Of a DNA stretch of 64,000 nt, positions 43,066 to 53,325 are shown one piece after another. A program made the translations under genes and the position numbers. The notes under the pieces are model-generated. The model was not told where the DNA came from. It saw nothing but the letters and a program-made list of their open reading frames with translations, and searched no databases. Position 1 is the stretch's first letter. Every line of letters begins with the position of its first letter. Source of the stretch: Pseudo-nitzschia pungens (Eukaryota; Bacillariophyta; Bacillariophyceae; Bacillariales; Bacillariaceae); contig CM074769.1 in assembly GCA_037355855.1 (NCBI GenBank), forward strand, positions 248,001 to 312,000, given 5' to 3'.

Positions 43066-43933
43066 ATGAGGAAGAAGACTCCCCCACCGCCTCAGCGGCA
43101 GCTTATGATCAAGACCAAGGCTTGCCAACGGTAAGGAATGCAGCAGTAGTGTGCACGATAAAACTACCGCTCCGTCCCGGTTTCGTCCGTCTGAATATTT
43201 TCTCGATTGTCCAATGCGGAAGCCGCACTTGCCGGATGCCGTTGGTAACCGCGTGGGCAATGGGATAGCTGTTCGCCTGCGCGATCGTTGTCTTTGTTCA
43301 ATGAGTCGACTTCGGTAGCTTCTGTCTCTATGAAACGAGGATGACATTCGAGATGATTCCTTTTTCTTATTGGCGGCATTCGATCCGAAACCTATTTAAC
43401 CTTAACCTTACTTCCTAGTTTCACTCACGGCATCTTTGGACAATCATACTACTATTACTTCTATTATTATTCTCAAATTCGATTATTGTTGCTATTTCTC
43501 ATCATATTGGCTGTGCATTTGAATCATCGGTATCAACCGATGAATGCTTCGATGTAGCATGCTGAAAGAAGTCTCGTACTATCAAAAGGAGGTCCTGGAG
43601 AACGAGGCGAAGCTCCAGGAAATGAGGGACCAGGGGAAGAATCCCTACGACATTAAGAAATTCGAGGAGGTGCTGGGAGAAAGCCACATGATGGTACCCG
43701 ACAGCAAGAATCGATTGGAACAGACCATCTCTGATCTCTCGTCGTACGTGGAGTCGATCGACGAGAACGAAGAACTGGCGGCCGAACTCGCCGGCGACGA
43801 GTGGTTGCAAAAAGCGAGGGAACTGCTCCGAGCGGAGGGGGGAACGAGTGCCGCGAGCGACGACAACAGCGGAGGTGCCGACGCTGTGGAAGAAACCGAT
43901 GTCAGCGATCTGAAAGAAGGCGAGGCCTTTTGA
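43066..43933 (+). CDS. TBCA: Tubulin-specific chaperone A (tubulin cofactor A), 2 exons, 146 aa
   Basis: Exon 1 (43066-43130) encodes MRKKTPPPPQRQLMIKTKACQ. The donor GTAAGG is at 43131 and the acceptor GATGTAG at 43557 (427-bp intron). Exon 2 (43558-43933) continues R-MLKEVSYYQKEVLENEAKL. Joined, RQLMIKTKACQRMLKE matches the family start RxLKIKTGxVKRLxKE, and YDIKKFEEVLGESHMMVPDSKNRLE matches the hallmark YDIKKQxEVLQESxMMIPDxxxRL. The protein is a three-helix bundle that captures beta-tubulin released from the CCT/prefoldin pathway and hands it to the other cofactors. The C-terminal ~35 residues (SAASDDNSGGADAVEETDVSD) are a disordered acidic extension beyond the usual ~110 aa. Exon 1 is short and easily missed. 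Confidence 0.88.
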
Positions 43934-44133
43934 ACGAACGGGTTTACGAACGGTAGCACGAAAACGTTGGATGATTTCTAGTCTGTATTTAGATGTTTGA
44001 TGATGTGTACGAAAAAATGGTAGAATGGTGTATTGTTTGTGTATCGCATCGCATTGCATTGCATCGCATTCCATTGCCTTGCACCGCACTGCGCTTCGCT
44101 TCCTTCGCTGCGTGCATCGAATAATGCACCGAC

Positions 44134-46192
44134 CTAGATGTTGGCGGTAACCTCGGCGGAAGGATCTCTGCTCAGTTCGAAGAGCCCCATAACCCCTTCG
44201 TCCACCTCCTCGGTCGCGTCCAGCAACCACTCCGGGTCCGACGCGTTGATATCCGACAGCTTGAACAGCTTTGGTTCCTGCAGCGGCTCTAGGTGGTTCC
44301 AGGTGCCCGCGAACGCGGGCTCGGCGCGACTGCCGCAGGATTTCCCGGCGCCAGCGCCTCCGTTGTCCACCTCCTTGCACCGGTACTTGCTGGGCCAGAC
44401 CGTGTCGATGCTCTTCTCGCTCCGGCCGGCCAACGACGAGCCCGCCAGGGACATCGTATCCGTTCCCTGGTAGCACTCGATCTGGTCGTTGACGATGAAA
44501 TCAATGTGGGGGACACCGTCCTTGGGCTTGTGGATGATGGCCTTGTGGCCGCACTCGCCGAGGTGGTGAAAGTGTCGGGAGTCGCACTGGTTGCCGTCGT
44601 GTTTTTCCGAGCCATTGTAGCTGGCGCTCTGGTGTTTTTCCGAGCCATTGCAGTCACCCTTGTTGCCATTGGTGCCGTTGCGTGTGTGTTCGTGATCGTG
44701 ATCGTGATCGTGGTTGTGATTCTTGTGATTGTGATTGTGATCGCGATTGTGATCGCCATTGTCGTGGCTGCACTGGCTGTGGTTGACAGGGTTGGTCCAA
44801 TCCAAATTCGTCGCCCTGGCATCGTTGCTCCCGTTGTGATTGTGATTGTGGTTGTGGTTGTCTTTGCTCGATTTGCTGCTTCTCGAACTGGGCGTTCCGT
44901 TGGAATGCTGGGAGTGGTGTTTCCCGTTGGACTGGTAAAAGGTCGATTCGTCAAAGGTGATCGAGAATTGTTTTGGTTCTTTGACGCTGTTCACGGCATT
45001 CCGTATGGTTCGGAGTCGTTTTCCTTCCGCTTCCCAGGCTTTGGTAGCGAATTTCATGTAGGTAGGCGTGCTCTGCTCGGCCAGGCTCGCATCCACCCCG
45101 GCCATCAGCAAACACTTCGTGTACAATGCTTTCACATCGGCTTGGAACAGATCGAGGGCCAACTGCTCCTGCTTGGTCTCTGATTCCCCACTGCGTGCTT
45201 CTTGCACCAATTTGTTGAGGCTGGTGGTGTTGGAGCTCAGCGTCAGCGCCAATTGCTCGAGCGTGAGTCCCACGGTCTGCGCCGATGCCGTCAGCGACGA
45301 CAGCGCAACCGCCGAGGGTCCGGTTTGGTAGCGTGCCACCGATCGGTTGGCTGGGATTGGTGGACTGTAATACAACCCCGAGGGGGGATAGTGCATGGAC
45401 GGACCCTGTCCGAGAGTGGGCCCCGATCCCAGCATGGCGTTGGAGGCATCGTCGGTCGGCATCTTGTTTAGAAACCAGCCCTGGCACAGCGAGTGGTTCA
45501 GATTCAGCTTGGAATTCGCGGCAGGTTTTGTCACGCAGGTGAAACGTTGTCGTTTGGATGGCGGGCCTCCATTGCTACCGTTTCTGATGTTGTTGCTCAT
45601 CAGGGTTCCCGCGGCCAATTCGGTTATAACATCGTGTTTCGTTCTGCCGTTCAGTGGAGTTGGGTGCAGAGGCTGATGCTGAGGCTTCTGCTGGCTGAGA
45701 ATGGGAGGTGTTTTTTTTTGTGCATGTGCTTGTGCATGTGCTTGTGTTTCCGAAATCCCGGACGTTAACATGTTCGTTCCGTTCTGAATTTCGGTCGTAC
45801 CGCTGCCAACGGAAGCGGGGCTGCCCGGGGGAGGTTTTTTCAATGCCCCGGCCTTTTGCTTGCGGGCGAGTCTCAGGCGCCTCGACAGCTGATTTTTTCT
45901 TTGGCCGAGCGTTACTTGTTTCGAATCGAGGACCGATTTGTCATCGTTTTCGGCGTATTCGAATCCTCCCAAGCACAGGGCCTCGTACAGAGACAGGTTC
46001 GGATTTTCCATCCTAGCGGCAACCGCCCTGTGCATTCGGGGATCACCTTGAAGCAAGAAGAAAAGGCAGTTAGTTGATGGTGTTTTCAACAGAATTAGTC
46101 ATTTGTGATTGTCGCGAGAAATCGATCGCTCTTCCTTTTCGCAGGGAGCCTTGCAAAAGGTACTTACCCTTTCTCCCCAACTTTGACGACAT
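44134..46192 (-). CDS. His/Asn-rich nuclear-type protein with basic QRKNQLSRRLRLARKQ motif, 2 exons, ~645 aa
   Basis: Exon 1 (46192-46168) encodes MSSKLGRK and one base; the donor GTAAGT and acceptor TTCAAG bound a 121-bp intron; exon 2 is 46046-44134. The joined N-terminus reads GGDPRMHRAVAARMENPNLSL then YEALCLGGFEYAEND and a basic helix-like QRKNQLSRRLRLARKQK, the only ordered, conserved-looking part. The middle has a helical stretch (LTLEQLALTLSSNTTSLNKLVQEA ... LFQADVKALYTKCLLMAGVD). A long His/Asn/Asp low-complexity tract (HNHNHNHN; HNHDHDHDHEH, nt ~44690-44860) and an acidic C-terminus follow. Function unknown; DNA or chromatin association is a guess. A further GTAAGT donor at ~46517 following NYLEYLKRACDSDGG suggests an additional 5' exon could exist. 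Confidence 0.65.
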
Positions 46193-47114
46193 GGCAGTAG
46201 TAACCGAGGTTGCTTTTGGTGGCAAGCGTGTTATACTATCTTTTACGCTATCGACTCCCACTCGCGTTATTGTCAATGAAATCTTAAATCTTAGCGTTTC
46301 TTCGATTCCTGAAACAGAAACCCCAAAAACGCGATCAATGGCTTGATATTGTCAGTTACTATTATTATCATTATTGTTTATAGTTTGAACGAAAAGCAAA
46401 GACGAGATTCATCCTATCTCTAAGTTCGATGACGAGTCCATAATGAGTTGAATGGATGGTGGCGGAATGTTGAAAGAGTGTTTCGGTCGTATTTTGTAAT
46501 GTGAGCGTTTCCCTCACTTACCTCCGTTCGAACCGTTACCGCCATCGGAATCACAAGCGCGTTTGAGATATTCGAGATAATTCAAAAAGAGCAGGGGCGG
46601 AATATGTTGCCGGTGGCTATGGAAGATAAGGTTAACCAAAGGCGCCGAATAAATGTGGGCAGAAATCAGTCGGTTCCGCCACACTAAGGTTATTACTGGA
46701 ATGCGGATGGGAGATGACAGAAAAGGCCTAATGGAGAAAACACAAAGGAGCCTTTTCTCTTTGAGACACTGAAAGACAGACAAAAGGAGCCTTTCGTCGA
46801 GAGCAAAAAGAATGTTTTCAATTTTGGAACGCAAAGGCTCAAAAAACACAACGCTGTAGAACTTGTACGAGTACATGTAACTTACTGGTACAGTAAGGTT
46901 ACTTGTACTGGTAAGATTGTAAGATTACGTTGCCTGGGTAATTGAAAAGTTCAAAAGTAGGAGTTTGAAGTTACTAGTTCTCAGAACAGTGCTACGGTAA
47001 CCTTACTCGTAGGACCTACCGGTACTTCTACACTCTCAACATTGAACATACTCTATACCGTACTGAATACTGAATACGAAGTACGTAGTAAACCTTACGA
47101 GTATCATAACCCTT
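46193..47114. other. Upstream region of the His/Asn-rich gene and flank of the retrotransposon
   Basis: A possible extra exon (minus strand, ending at a GTAAGT near 46517) lies here. From 46860 to 47105 there is a dense set of GTAACTTACTGGTACAGTAAGGTTACTTG, GGTAACCTTACTCGTAGG and GTAAACCTTACGAGTA words. The retrotransposon begins at 47115 directly after ATAACCCTT. Confidence 0.4.
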
Positions 47115-47366
47115 GGAATCTGCTATGCCCAATTCCCGGGCGCCGTCTCGTCTGGCCAGCAACTACCGGTCTGAAGGTGTCGTGTTGCTAGTTGACCAAC
47201 CCTCCTAGGAGCTATGGGACCTGCGGTCCTATGTATAGGTATACTAACTATGATACATAGGTTTGGCGGGCTAACAAAGCTGCTAGAGAGAAAGTGTGAT
47301 CGCATATGCGGCTGCACGTAGCAGGGCTTAAGTCCCATGCTAGAAGCAGTTGCAAAGGTGCATCGC
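47115..47366 (-). repeat. Terminal repeat A1 of the retrotransposon
   Basis: 252 bp, same as 47641-47892. It contains the inverted repeat CCTATGTA...TACATAGG and the short hairpin GGACC-TGC-GGTCC. It forms the outer 3' end of the element and starts with GG. A 20-bp spacer (47367-47386) separates it from B1. Confidence 0.92.
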
Positions 47367-47386
47367 AAGGGTGGGAATGGGTGGGA

Positions 47387-47642
47387 ACTTTTTCTCAGAC
47401 CGCCATTGTCGGTCCGTTCACGAAGACAGCTTTACGGCTCGCTCTTTGCGAAAACAATGAGAATAGTATCCGTACCAAAGACCCCTGCTCGGCAACTCTG
47501 CCTACTGCTCTACATTCTACTGTACCTGCTCATTCCTCACTGTTCAGCTCTGTTCACTACGGCACTGGACAATGGTAGGCTTGGGTCAATGGTACGGATC
47601 ATACGATCCTACATTGCCTTTCGCACTTGCCTTGCCCTAAGG
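47387..47642 (-). repeat. Internal repeat B1 of the retrotransposon
   Basis: 256 bp, same as 58667-58922. It ends in CCCTAAGG, whose GG is shared with the start of A2. It contains the small hairpin GGATC-ATAC-GATCC. Confidence 0.92.
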
Positions 47643-47892
47643 AATCTGCTATGCCCAATTCCCGGGCGCCGTCTCGTCTGGCCAGCAACTACCGGTCTGA
47701 AGGTGTCGTGTTGCTAGTTGACCAACCCTCCTAGGAGCTATGGGACCTGCGGTCCTATGTATAGGTATACTAACTATGATACATAGGTTTGGCGGGCTAA
47801 CAAAGCTGCTAGAGAGAAAGTGTGATCGCATATGCGGCTGCACGTAGCAGGGCTTAAGTCCCATGCTAGAAGCAGTTGCAAAGGTGCATCGC
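47641..47892 (-). repeat. Internal repeat A2 of the retrotransposon
   Basis: Second copy of A, abutting B1 with a 2-bp GG overlap, immediately 3' of the ORFs on the coding strand. Confidence 0.92.
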
Positions 47893-48132
47893 CCTCCGCC
47901 GCCATCTGGTTGGGCTGCGTCGGCTGCGTTGAGCATGGTGTGTGCACCGGGATCAAACACTTCGGGCCATCTTATCTGGGGGTGTTGACCAACAGATCAG
48001 CAGGTGTAGGCCAGGCGGAAAAAAAAATTTAAAATAAAAAAACTTTTTAAAGTTGTGGGATAGAGGTTAAAGGATAGAGGTTAAAGGATTTTGTGGGAAC
48101 CCAAGAATAGCGGGTTCAGTGGGGGAAGGGAT

Positions 48133-49140
48133 TTAAACCCAGTAATAGCGGGTTTCGCAGTGGGAGAAGGTGCGGCGCTCACCGGTGCGGTCGCGGGAGC
48201 TTTTGCGGAAGAAAAGGTTGCTGAGGTATTTTTCCAGGTGGGAGGGGGTGTCAGCGTATTCCTGGACCTGGATGCCAAGGTGGTAGAAGAAGCAGCTTTC
48301 GCTGAAGGGGAAGAGGAGCCCGTTGAGGAGGACGGCGCGCAGGAACCCACTTTTACGGTGGTGGAGGCCGTCAGTTGGGATCGGTTCGAACTCGATGGTG
48401 ATGAGTTGGATGTTGGAGGGGGTGGGTGTGGGGACTCTAGCGATGCGCTCCGAAGCGCCCGCAATGGTTCGGGTGAGGGGGAGAGAGGACACCGCAGAGG
48501 ATACGTTGCTGCGGTGATCGCTCAGGTGGCGGAGGAGGAAGGAGTGGAACTGGCCCGGGTCGGTAAGGGTGCCTGTTCCGCCGGAGGTGAGCGCAGCGGT
48601 GAGGGTTTCTCCCGGTGCGGGGAGGCCCAGGGCGGTGAGTAGGAACGCGGCGCAGGTGGTCGTGTTAGCATGGAGGTTTGGTTGACCGAGGCCCAGAGCG
48701 GTCACGACGGCGTTGCATCGGTCGCGCGGGATGCCGCGGGCCTCAAGGTATGGGATGGCCTGGGTACGTTTCAGGATCCGGGTCGAACGGGTTGGGTGGT
48801 AGGGGAGGTGTTCGGCCTCGTCGTCCGAGAGGTCCGACTCCTCGCCGTGGAAGTCGCCAGGGTTCTGGGCAATGTTGCGGGCTTGGTTGTTCGCGCGTGG
48901 GGGTCCCTGGTTGTTGGCGTTGTTGTTGGCGTTGTTGTTGCCGTTGTTGCTGGTTTCGTCCGAGGGGGCACGAGGGATGGCCGCAGGGGCGTCATTGCGG
49001 GCCTGCGAATGGGCCTGGGCGCCAGCGATGGCTTGGGCGGCAGCGAGGCGGATGCCTCGGGTTAGATCCTGCATGGCGTGAGGAGCAAGGGCCTCGACGG
49101 CATGGATGAGGTGGATGAGCTCTTCGATCGGGGTCGCCAT
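48133..49140 (-). CDS. Retrotransposon ORF4, unknown function, 335 aa
   Basis: ATG at 49140, stop at 48133, downstream of the recombinase ORF on the coding strand and just before the A2 repeat. The N-terminus is helical (IEELIHLIHAVEALAPHAMQ, GIRLAAAQAIAGAQAH), then a disordered Asn-rich linker (NNGNNNANNNANNQG), then an ordered domain from about residue 125 (IPYLEARGIPRDRC, FLLTALGLPAPGETL, FHSFLLRHLSDHRS, IQLITIEFEPIPTDG, FFYHLGIQVQEYADTP). I recognise no family; it is not an obvious adenine methyltransferase or hydrolase of the kinds known from other elements of this order. The alternating helices with Leu spacing suggest a protein-interaction or structural role. Its ATG, length and end position argue that it is a genuine ORF of the element. 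Confidence 0.65.
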   Translation of the reverse strand: MATPIEELIHLIHAVEALAPHAMQDLTRGIRLAAAQAIAGAQAHSQARNDAPAAIPRAPSDETSNNGNNNANNNANNQGPPRANNQARNIAQNPGDFHGEESDLSDDEAEHLPYHPTRSTRILKRTQAIPYLEARGIPRDRCNAVVTALGLGQPNLHANTTTCAAFLLTALGLPAPGETLTAALTSGGTGTLTDPGQFHSFLLRHLSDHRSNVSSAVSSLPLTRTIAGASERIARVPTPTPSNIQLITIEFEPIPTDGLHHRKSGFLRAVLLNGLLFPFSESCFFYHLGIQVQEYADTPSHLEKYLSNLFFRKSSRDRTGERRTFSHCETRYYWV

Positions 49141-49346
49141 GGTGGAAAGGCTGGGGGTTGGTAAAGTGGTTTCGGAATTTGAAGTATGTTCAAACTGAAT
49201 TTATGAGCAGAGCAGAAGACTGGAGGTGGGGGGATTGCAGTGGGATAGAAGGTTTTACGTGGAAATCGTGGGGGGATATCGTGGGGGGTATCGTGGAGTT
49301 CGAGCGTGGGGACTCAGGTTTTCCAGTGACGGGAGTCGTGGAACGA

Positions 49347-50609
49347 TTAAACATTTGCGGTGCCCCAGAGAGAGGAGAGGATGGCGTTGTGGTCCTGTTC
49401 GTGGATAATGAGGTCGCGCACGTAATCCTGCCAGGCGTCACTTCGCCAACGGAGGGCTCGCTTAATAAACTCAGGGGACTTGCCGCCTGCCCAGAGGAGG
49501 CAGCAGGCGCCTATCCGGAGGGAGTGACAGGTCCAACGGCTAAGTTCTGTTTTTGAAGTGATTCCGTGTGTGGCACGCGCGAGTTCCCGCATGACTTGGG
49601 TGGCGAGTTCGGAGGTGATGTGCCGGGGGCGTCCTTTAGAATCCGCATAAATCGCAAGAGGGGTGTTGGTGACAGTAGGGCCTCGGAGGCGAATGAAACG
49701 TCGACAGATGTTGAGCAGGTGTGCAACGGTGTCACAATGGGGGTTTGCGCGATTGCGGGAGTAGAACTTTGAAAGGCCATGGTCGCCGTTCTTTTGCCAA
49801 CGGTACGTAATGCGGACTCGTTCGACAGTTGCAGAGTTAGAACAGGCGTAGGCCATGGGGAGGGCCTGACGGGAAGAGCTGTAGAAGGTGATGTCGCCGA
49901 GGGTGAAGGCGTAGGATTCGTTGTTTGGGTTTCGTTGGTAAGTGGCGAGTGTAGTGGAACCTCGCGGTTGGCACCATTCAGCGCGGCGGTTTCCGCCCTG
50001 TAGGGTGACGCCAAACCATTCGTAAACAGCCACGCGGAGGTCGTCACATCCGAGGTCTTGGCAGGCTTTAGCGAGGGTGAAGTGCATTGCGAGGGTGTAG
50101 GCTTCTTTTTTGTTGGGGATCTTTTCGAAACGTTCCATTGCGGTAAGGACGCGTTGGATGTCGGGGTGGAAGGTTGTGGCGCCGGGGAGTTTTCTGGCGT
50201 CGCGGGAGGCATCGTCGAAGATGCGGATGAGGTCGGCTGCGGCACGGAGGTATTCGCGGACGGTGGCTGCCTTAATCAAGCGGGCGTTGATGGTGTGGCC
50301 AGAGGCGAGGAAGACGGCGTAGCCGGCGATTATGTAGCAGAGTTGCTCACTGCTGACGTGCTGGTGTACCCGAGGAAAAAGGTCGTCGTAGACGTGGATG
50401 TGGTGGCAGAAGTAGATAAAATGGAGGCGGCGGGAATAAAGTGTCCGTTGCTCTTTGGCAGGCTTGGACGACCCGTTACTGAGGCGGATGAGAGAGTTCG
50501 CAAAAGGGTGGAATGCAGCTCTGGACTGGGGACGAAAATGTCCCAGGATTCTTTCTCTGAGTAATGAGTGACTACCTGTTGGACAAGAGTGGGATAAGGG
50601 ACAGACCAA
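49347..50609 (-). CDS. Retrotransposon tyrosine recombinase (integrase), 420-codon frame
   Basis: The frame has no ATG near its 5' end (it opens with TTG at 50609) and overlaps the RT ORF by 280 nt in the -1 frame. The N-terminal core-binding helices include FLASGHTINARLIKAATVREYLRAAADLI. The catalytic domain has the box-I arginine in GGNRRAEWC, then CHSLR (H362 and R365, the HxxR pair), a Trp at the second-His position (LRW, 388) and the nucleophile Tyr396 in AWQDYVRD. This is the full R-H-R-W-Y set of tyrosine recombinases. The enzyme is expected to integrate a circular DNA copy by recombination at a short match, here apparently GG, rather than by DDE transposition. The start is uncertain: it is probably made by frameshift from the RT frame or from a downstream start. 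Confidence 0.88.
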   Translation of the reverse strand: MVCPLSHSCPTGSHSLLRERILGHFRPQSRAAFHPFANSLIRLSNGSSKPAKEQRTLYSRRLHFIYFCHHIHVYDDLFPRVHQHVSSEQLCYIIAGYAVFLASGHTINARLIKAATVREYLRAAADLIRIFDDASRDARKLPGATTFHPDIQRVLTAMERFEKIPNKKEAYTLAMHFTLAKACQDLGCDDLRVAVYEWFGVTLQGGNRRAEWCQPRGSTTLATYQRNPNNESYAFTLGDITFYSSSRQALPMAYACSNSATVERVRITYRWQKNGDHGLSKFYSRNRANPHCDTVAHLLNICRRFIRLRGPTVTNTPLAIYADSKGRPRHITSELATQVMRELARATHGITSKTELSRWTCHSLRIGACCLLWAGGKSPEFIKRALRWRSDAWQDYVRDLIIHEQDHNAILSSLWGTANV

Positions 50610-52948
50610 GGTGAGGTGAGGTGGGGTGTAAAGAGTTCATGGGGACGAGAAATGGCGTCGGCTTCGACGTTGTCCACACCGCGCACATGTTCGGCCACAG
50701 AGTTGAGGGGGGAGAGGCGCTGGTATTCAGCGTAGAGGCGGAGGAGGTTTTGACCGGTGACGGAGTGGGTGCTGATTTTTTGCCACCATGCGTTAGCGGT
50801 GGTGTTGTCGCCGTATGAGAGCATTTGTGGGGTAGGGGGGTAGAGGGAGGGGTTTGTGGTGTATCGCTCGAGAGCCATAATGAAGGCAAGGAGGAGGGCA
50901 ATGAATTCCAGGCAGTTTATGTGTGTTATACCGGCGTCAACACGTTTGCAGAGGTCCTCGGTGTAGGGGAGCATAACCCAGGCGCGCAGTGCGGGGATCT
51001 GGGCGCCGAGGGCGCGGTTGGAGGCGTCGCCCCAAGAGGTGAATGCGGGTACGCGGGGGACGACGTGGCCGATAGGGGACCACCAGGGTTCGTCAGAGAC
51101 GAGATATTTATATACGTTTTGGATGTCTTTGCGAATGGCCTCGTTGATGGTGACGCGGGCATTGGTGCGCCAGACGGCCTGGGCTTTCCATTTTTGGGGG
51201 AGGTAGCGCAGGCGGAAGTGGAGGTTTTCGGGCATGTTGCGGGTTGTGTCTGCAAGTCGTTTACGGAAGCTGGGGTCGCGTCGTAGGACTTGGTATCGGA
51301 TGTTAATCTGGCGAGCTAGTAGGTCGGCGAGGAGGAGGAGTTGCGCACGGGCCCAGGGGAAGTATTCGGATATGGAACCGATGAGTCCAAGGACGGTACT
51401 GATCTCGGTGATGGTGGCTCGTTTTTTGGGGAGGATCCATCCTTCGACTGAGAGGTACTTGATGATTTTTTCGCGTCTGCGTGGGGAGAGGGATACAACC
51501 ATATTGCGGGTGTCTATGTAGTGGCCTAAGAGGAGTCGTTGTTCGGTGTAGGTGTTGTTAAGTTTTTCGTCGGAGAGGTATTGAACCTGGTTAGGGTGGG
51601 GGGGGCCGTAGACGTCTTCGAGTGCGGCAACACTGGCAGCGACAGTTCGGGGGAAGTATTCGGGAATGTCGGCGTATATGTGGTCGTCAACCATCATGGG
51701 GGCTTTAGGTGGTTGGCGGGAACCGTCGGGGTTTAGGACGCCTGTGTTGAAGGAGTCAAGGTTTGCTGGTGCGAATGGGCGAGGGTCTTCTGGGGCGGTG
51801 TTTATAACCATGGATTTGATGTATTTGTCTGCGCGTTGAAGGCATTCCTCCGGTTTGTGGGTCCAAAGCCATTCGGCTTGTTGCATGCGGGCGGCGGCGA
51901 TGGGTTCGAAATTTGATGGGGAGGTGCAGTCACCGAAGGATTGGCCGGTGGCGAATACAAGGTGTCCACAGGCAGTATAACCGTGCATGGAGACTACTGC
52001 TGGGTTATATTTGACAGTGCGGAAGGCATTCGTGATGTCGTTGTCGCCGGGGAGGATGGGCTTGTCGGGGTAGGTGGCGCGGAGGTTCCAGATGAAGATG
52101 AGGAGGCGCAGGAGGCTGAATGCGAAGGTGACTTCTGGTTCAGTTTTTTTGGTGGTCCATGTGTTGTTGCACTGTGCATAGTCGTCGACGAGGAAGCTAG
52201 AGTCGAATACGGGTCGATCGCTTTTCCATTTGTCGTCGAGGTACATGAGTCCTTGAGGGGTGAGGTGGAGGTGGGGGATGAAGGGGAGGAGGTCGGGGTC
52301 GACGATGGTGACGTTACCGCGGAAGAAGTCTTTTTTAAGGACTTTGAGGAATTTCTCTTCGTTGTTCGTGACGGAGGAATGGTTGCCGTAGCGAACGTAT
52401 TTGAGGAGGTTTTCTTCGGTGTTGTGGGCTTGACAGTGACGGGGGGAACCGTATTTGAATATGCGTTTTAGTTCTTGGCGTGTTGCTTTGTCAACTCCGG
52501 GTGTGAGGGTTTTCATGATTTGGGAGACATTGCGGTGTGCACAGGTGTGGGGGCCACCTAGCCAGCGGACGAGTTTTTCAACGTTACATCCGTGGTGGAG
52601 GAGTGCTGTTGTGGTGAGGCGGATAGTTTCGGGGTTGATCTCTTTGTCGGTGCGGAAGGTGTTGTAGGGTGCATAACCTCGGACGGGGTTTGGGTTTAGG
52701 TGGGAGTAGGTTGTGTGGACGCGTTTGTATTTTGTGTAGAGGGGGCAGGCAATGTGGAGGGTATGTAGGGTTGTTTGGTCGAGGAGGGTTTCTGTGTATG
52801 GGAAGAGGTGTGGAATGATGTGGCGGAAGCGGACTTCGCCGGTGAAGTAAATGTTAGGGTGTGGCTTACCATTTTTGTTATAGATTTCGTTTTGGACGAG
52901 TGGGTCAAGGGTTGAACCAAAGAGGTCTAGTTCGGTTGTGGATAGCAT
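50330..52948 (-). CDS. Retrotransposon reverse transcriptase - RNase H, 872 aa
   Basis: ATG at 52948. Residues 1-230 are an N-terminal extension with some Cys/His (HTCAHRN, SPRHCQAHN). The RT domain has motif A NDITNAF (Asp304), motif B GQSFGDCTSPSNFEP (~335-349) and motif C MMVDDHIYAD (Asp421, Asp422), the VDD type. RNase H starts at ~635: SWGDASNRALGA (Asp641), INCLEFIAL (Glu), SYGDNTTANAW (Asp) and VDNVEADAISR (final Asp), all four acids present. The last ~40 residues are Ser/Thr rich and overlap the recombinase frame. It copies the element RNA into DNA and degrades the template. The order Gag, RT-RH, recombinase matches DIRS-order elements. Confidence 0.92.
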   Translation of the reverse strand: MLSTTELDLFGSTLDPLVQNEIYNKNGKPHPNIYFTGEVRFRHIIPHLFPYTETLLDQTTLHTLHIACPLYTKYKRVHTTYSHLNPNPVRGYAPYNTFRTDKEINPETIRLTTTALLHHGCNVEKLVRWLGGPHTCAHRNVSQIMKTLTPGVDKATRQELKRIFKYGSPRHCQAHNTEENLLKYVRYGNHSSVTNNEEKFLKVLKKDFFRGNVTIVDPDLLPFIPHLHLTPQGLMYLDDKWKSDRPVFDSSFLVDDYAQCNNTWTTKKTEPEVTFAFSLLRLLIFIWNLRATYPDKPILPGDNDITNAFRTVKYNPAVVSMHGYTACGHLVFATGQSFGDCTSPSNFEPIAAARMQQAEWLWTHKPEECLQRADKYIKSMVINTAPEDPRPFAPANLDSFNTGVLNPDGSRQPPKAPMMVDDHIYADIPEYFPRTVAASVAALEDVYGPPHPNQVQYLSDEKLNNTYTEQRLLLGHYIDTRNMVVSLSPRRREKIIKYLSVEGWILPKKRATITEISTVLGLIGSISEYFPWARAQLLLLADLLARQINIRYQVLRRDPSFRKRLADTTRNMPENLHFRLRYLPQKWKAQAVWRTNARVTINEAIRKDIQNVYKYLVSDEPWWSPIGHVVPRVPAFTSWGDASNRALGAQIPALRAWVMLPYTEDLCKRVDAGITHINCLEFIALLLAFIMALERYTTNPSLYPPTPQMLSYGDNTTANAWWQKISTHSVTGQNLLRLYAEYQRLSPLNSVAEHVRGVDNVEADAISRPHELFTPHLTSPWSVPYPTLVQQVVTHYSEKESWDIFVPSPELHSTLLRTLSSASVTGRPSLPKSNGHFIPAASILSTSATTSTSTTTFFLGYTSTSAVSNSAT

Positions 52949-53325
52949 TGCTGGGGGTGTGGTTTGGAGGGTGGCGGGGGAGCGTGGTTTGGAGCTTTTG
53001 GGGTCAGTGTCTGTGGGAAAGGGGATTGGGTTAGTTTTTGTGAGTTTTGGGAAAAATTCGGGGTTTGGGGGGTTAGTGGGGGTGTTAGTGTCAGTGTTAG
53101 TGGTTATAGGTAGTGGTGGTACGATATAAGGGGGGAGGAGTGTGTTTGATTTTTGTGGGGTGATAGGGGGGAGGTTGGAGGAGGTTTTTGCGGGGAGTAG
53201 TTTTTGGAGGGCAATGAGTGTTTGTGGTGTGGAAGAGGCTACGAGGTGGTGGGTATGGATTAGATAGTGGGTAAGTTAGGTATTTAGAGGTTGTTAGTGG
53301 TGTGGTATGTTATAAGGGGGTTGTA

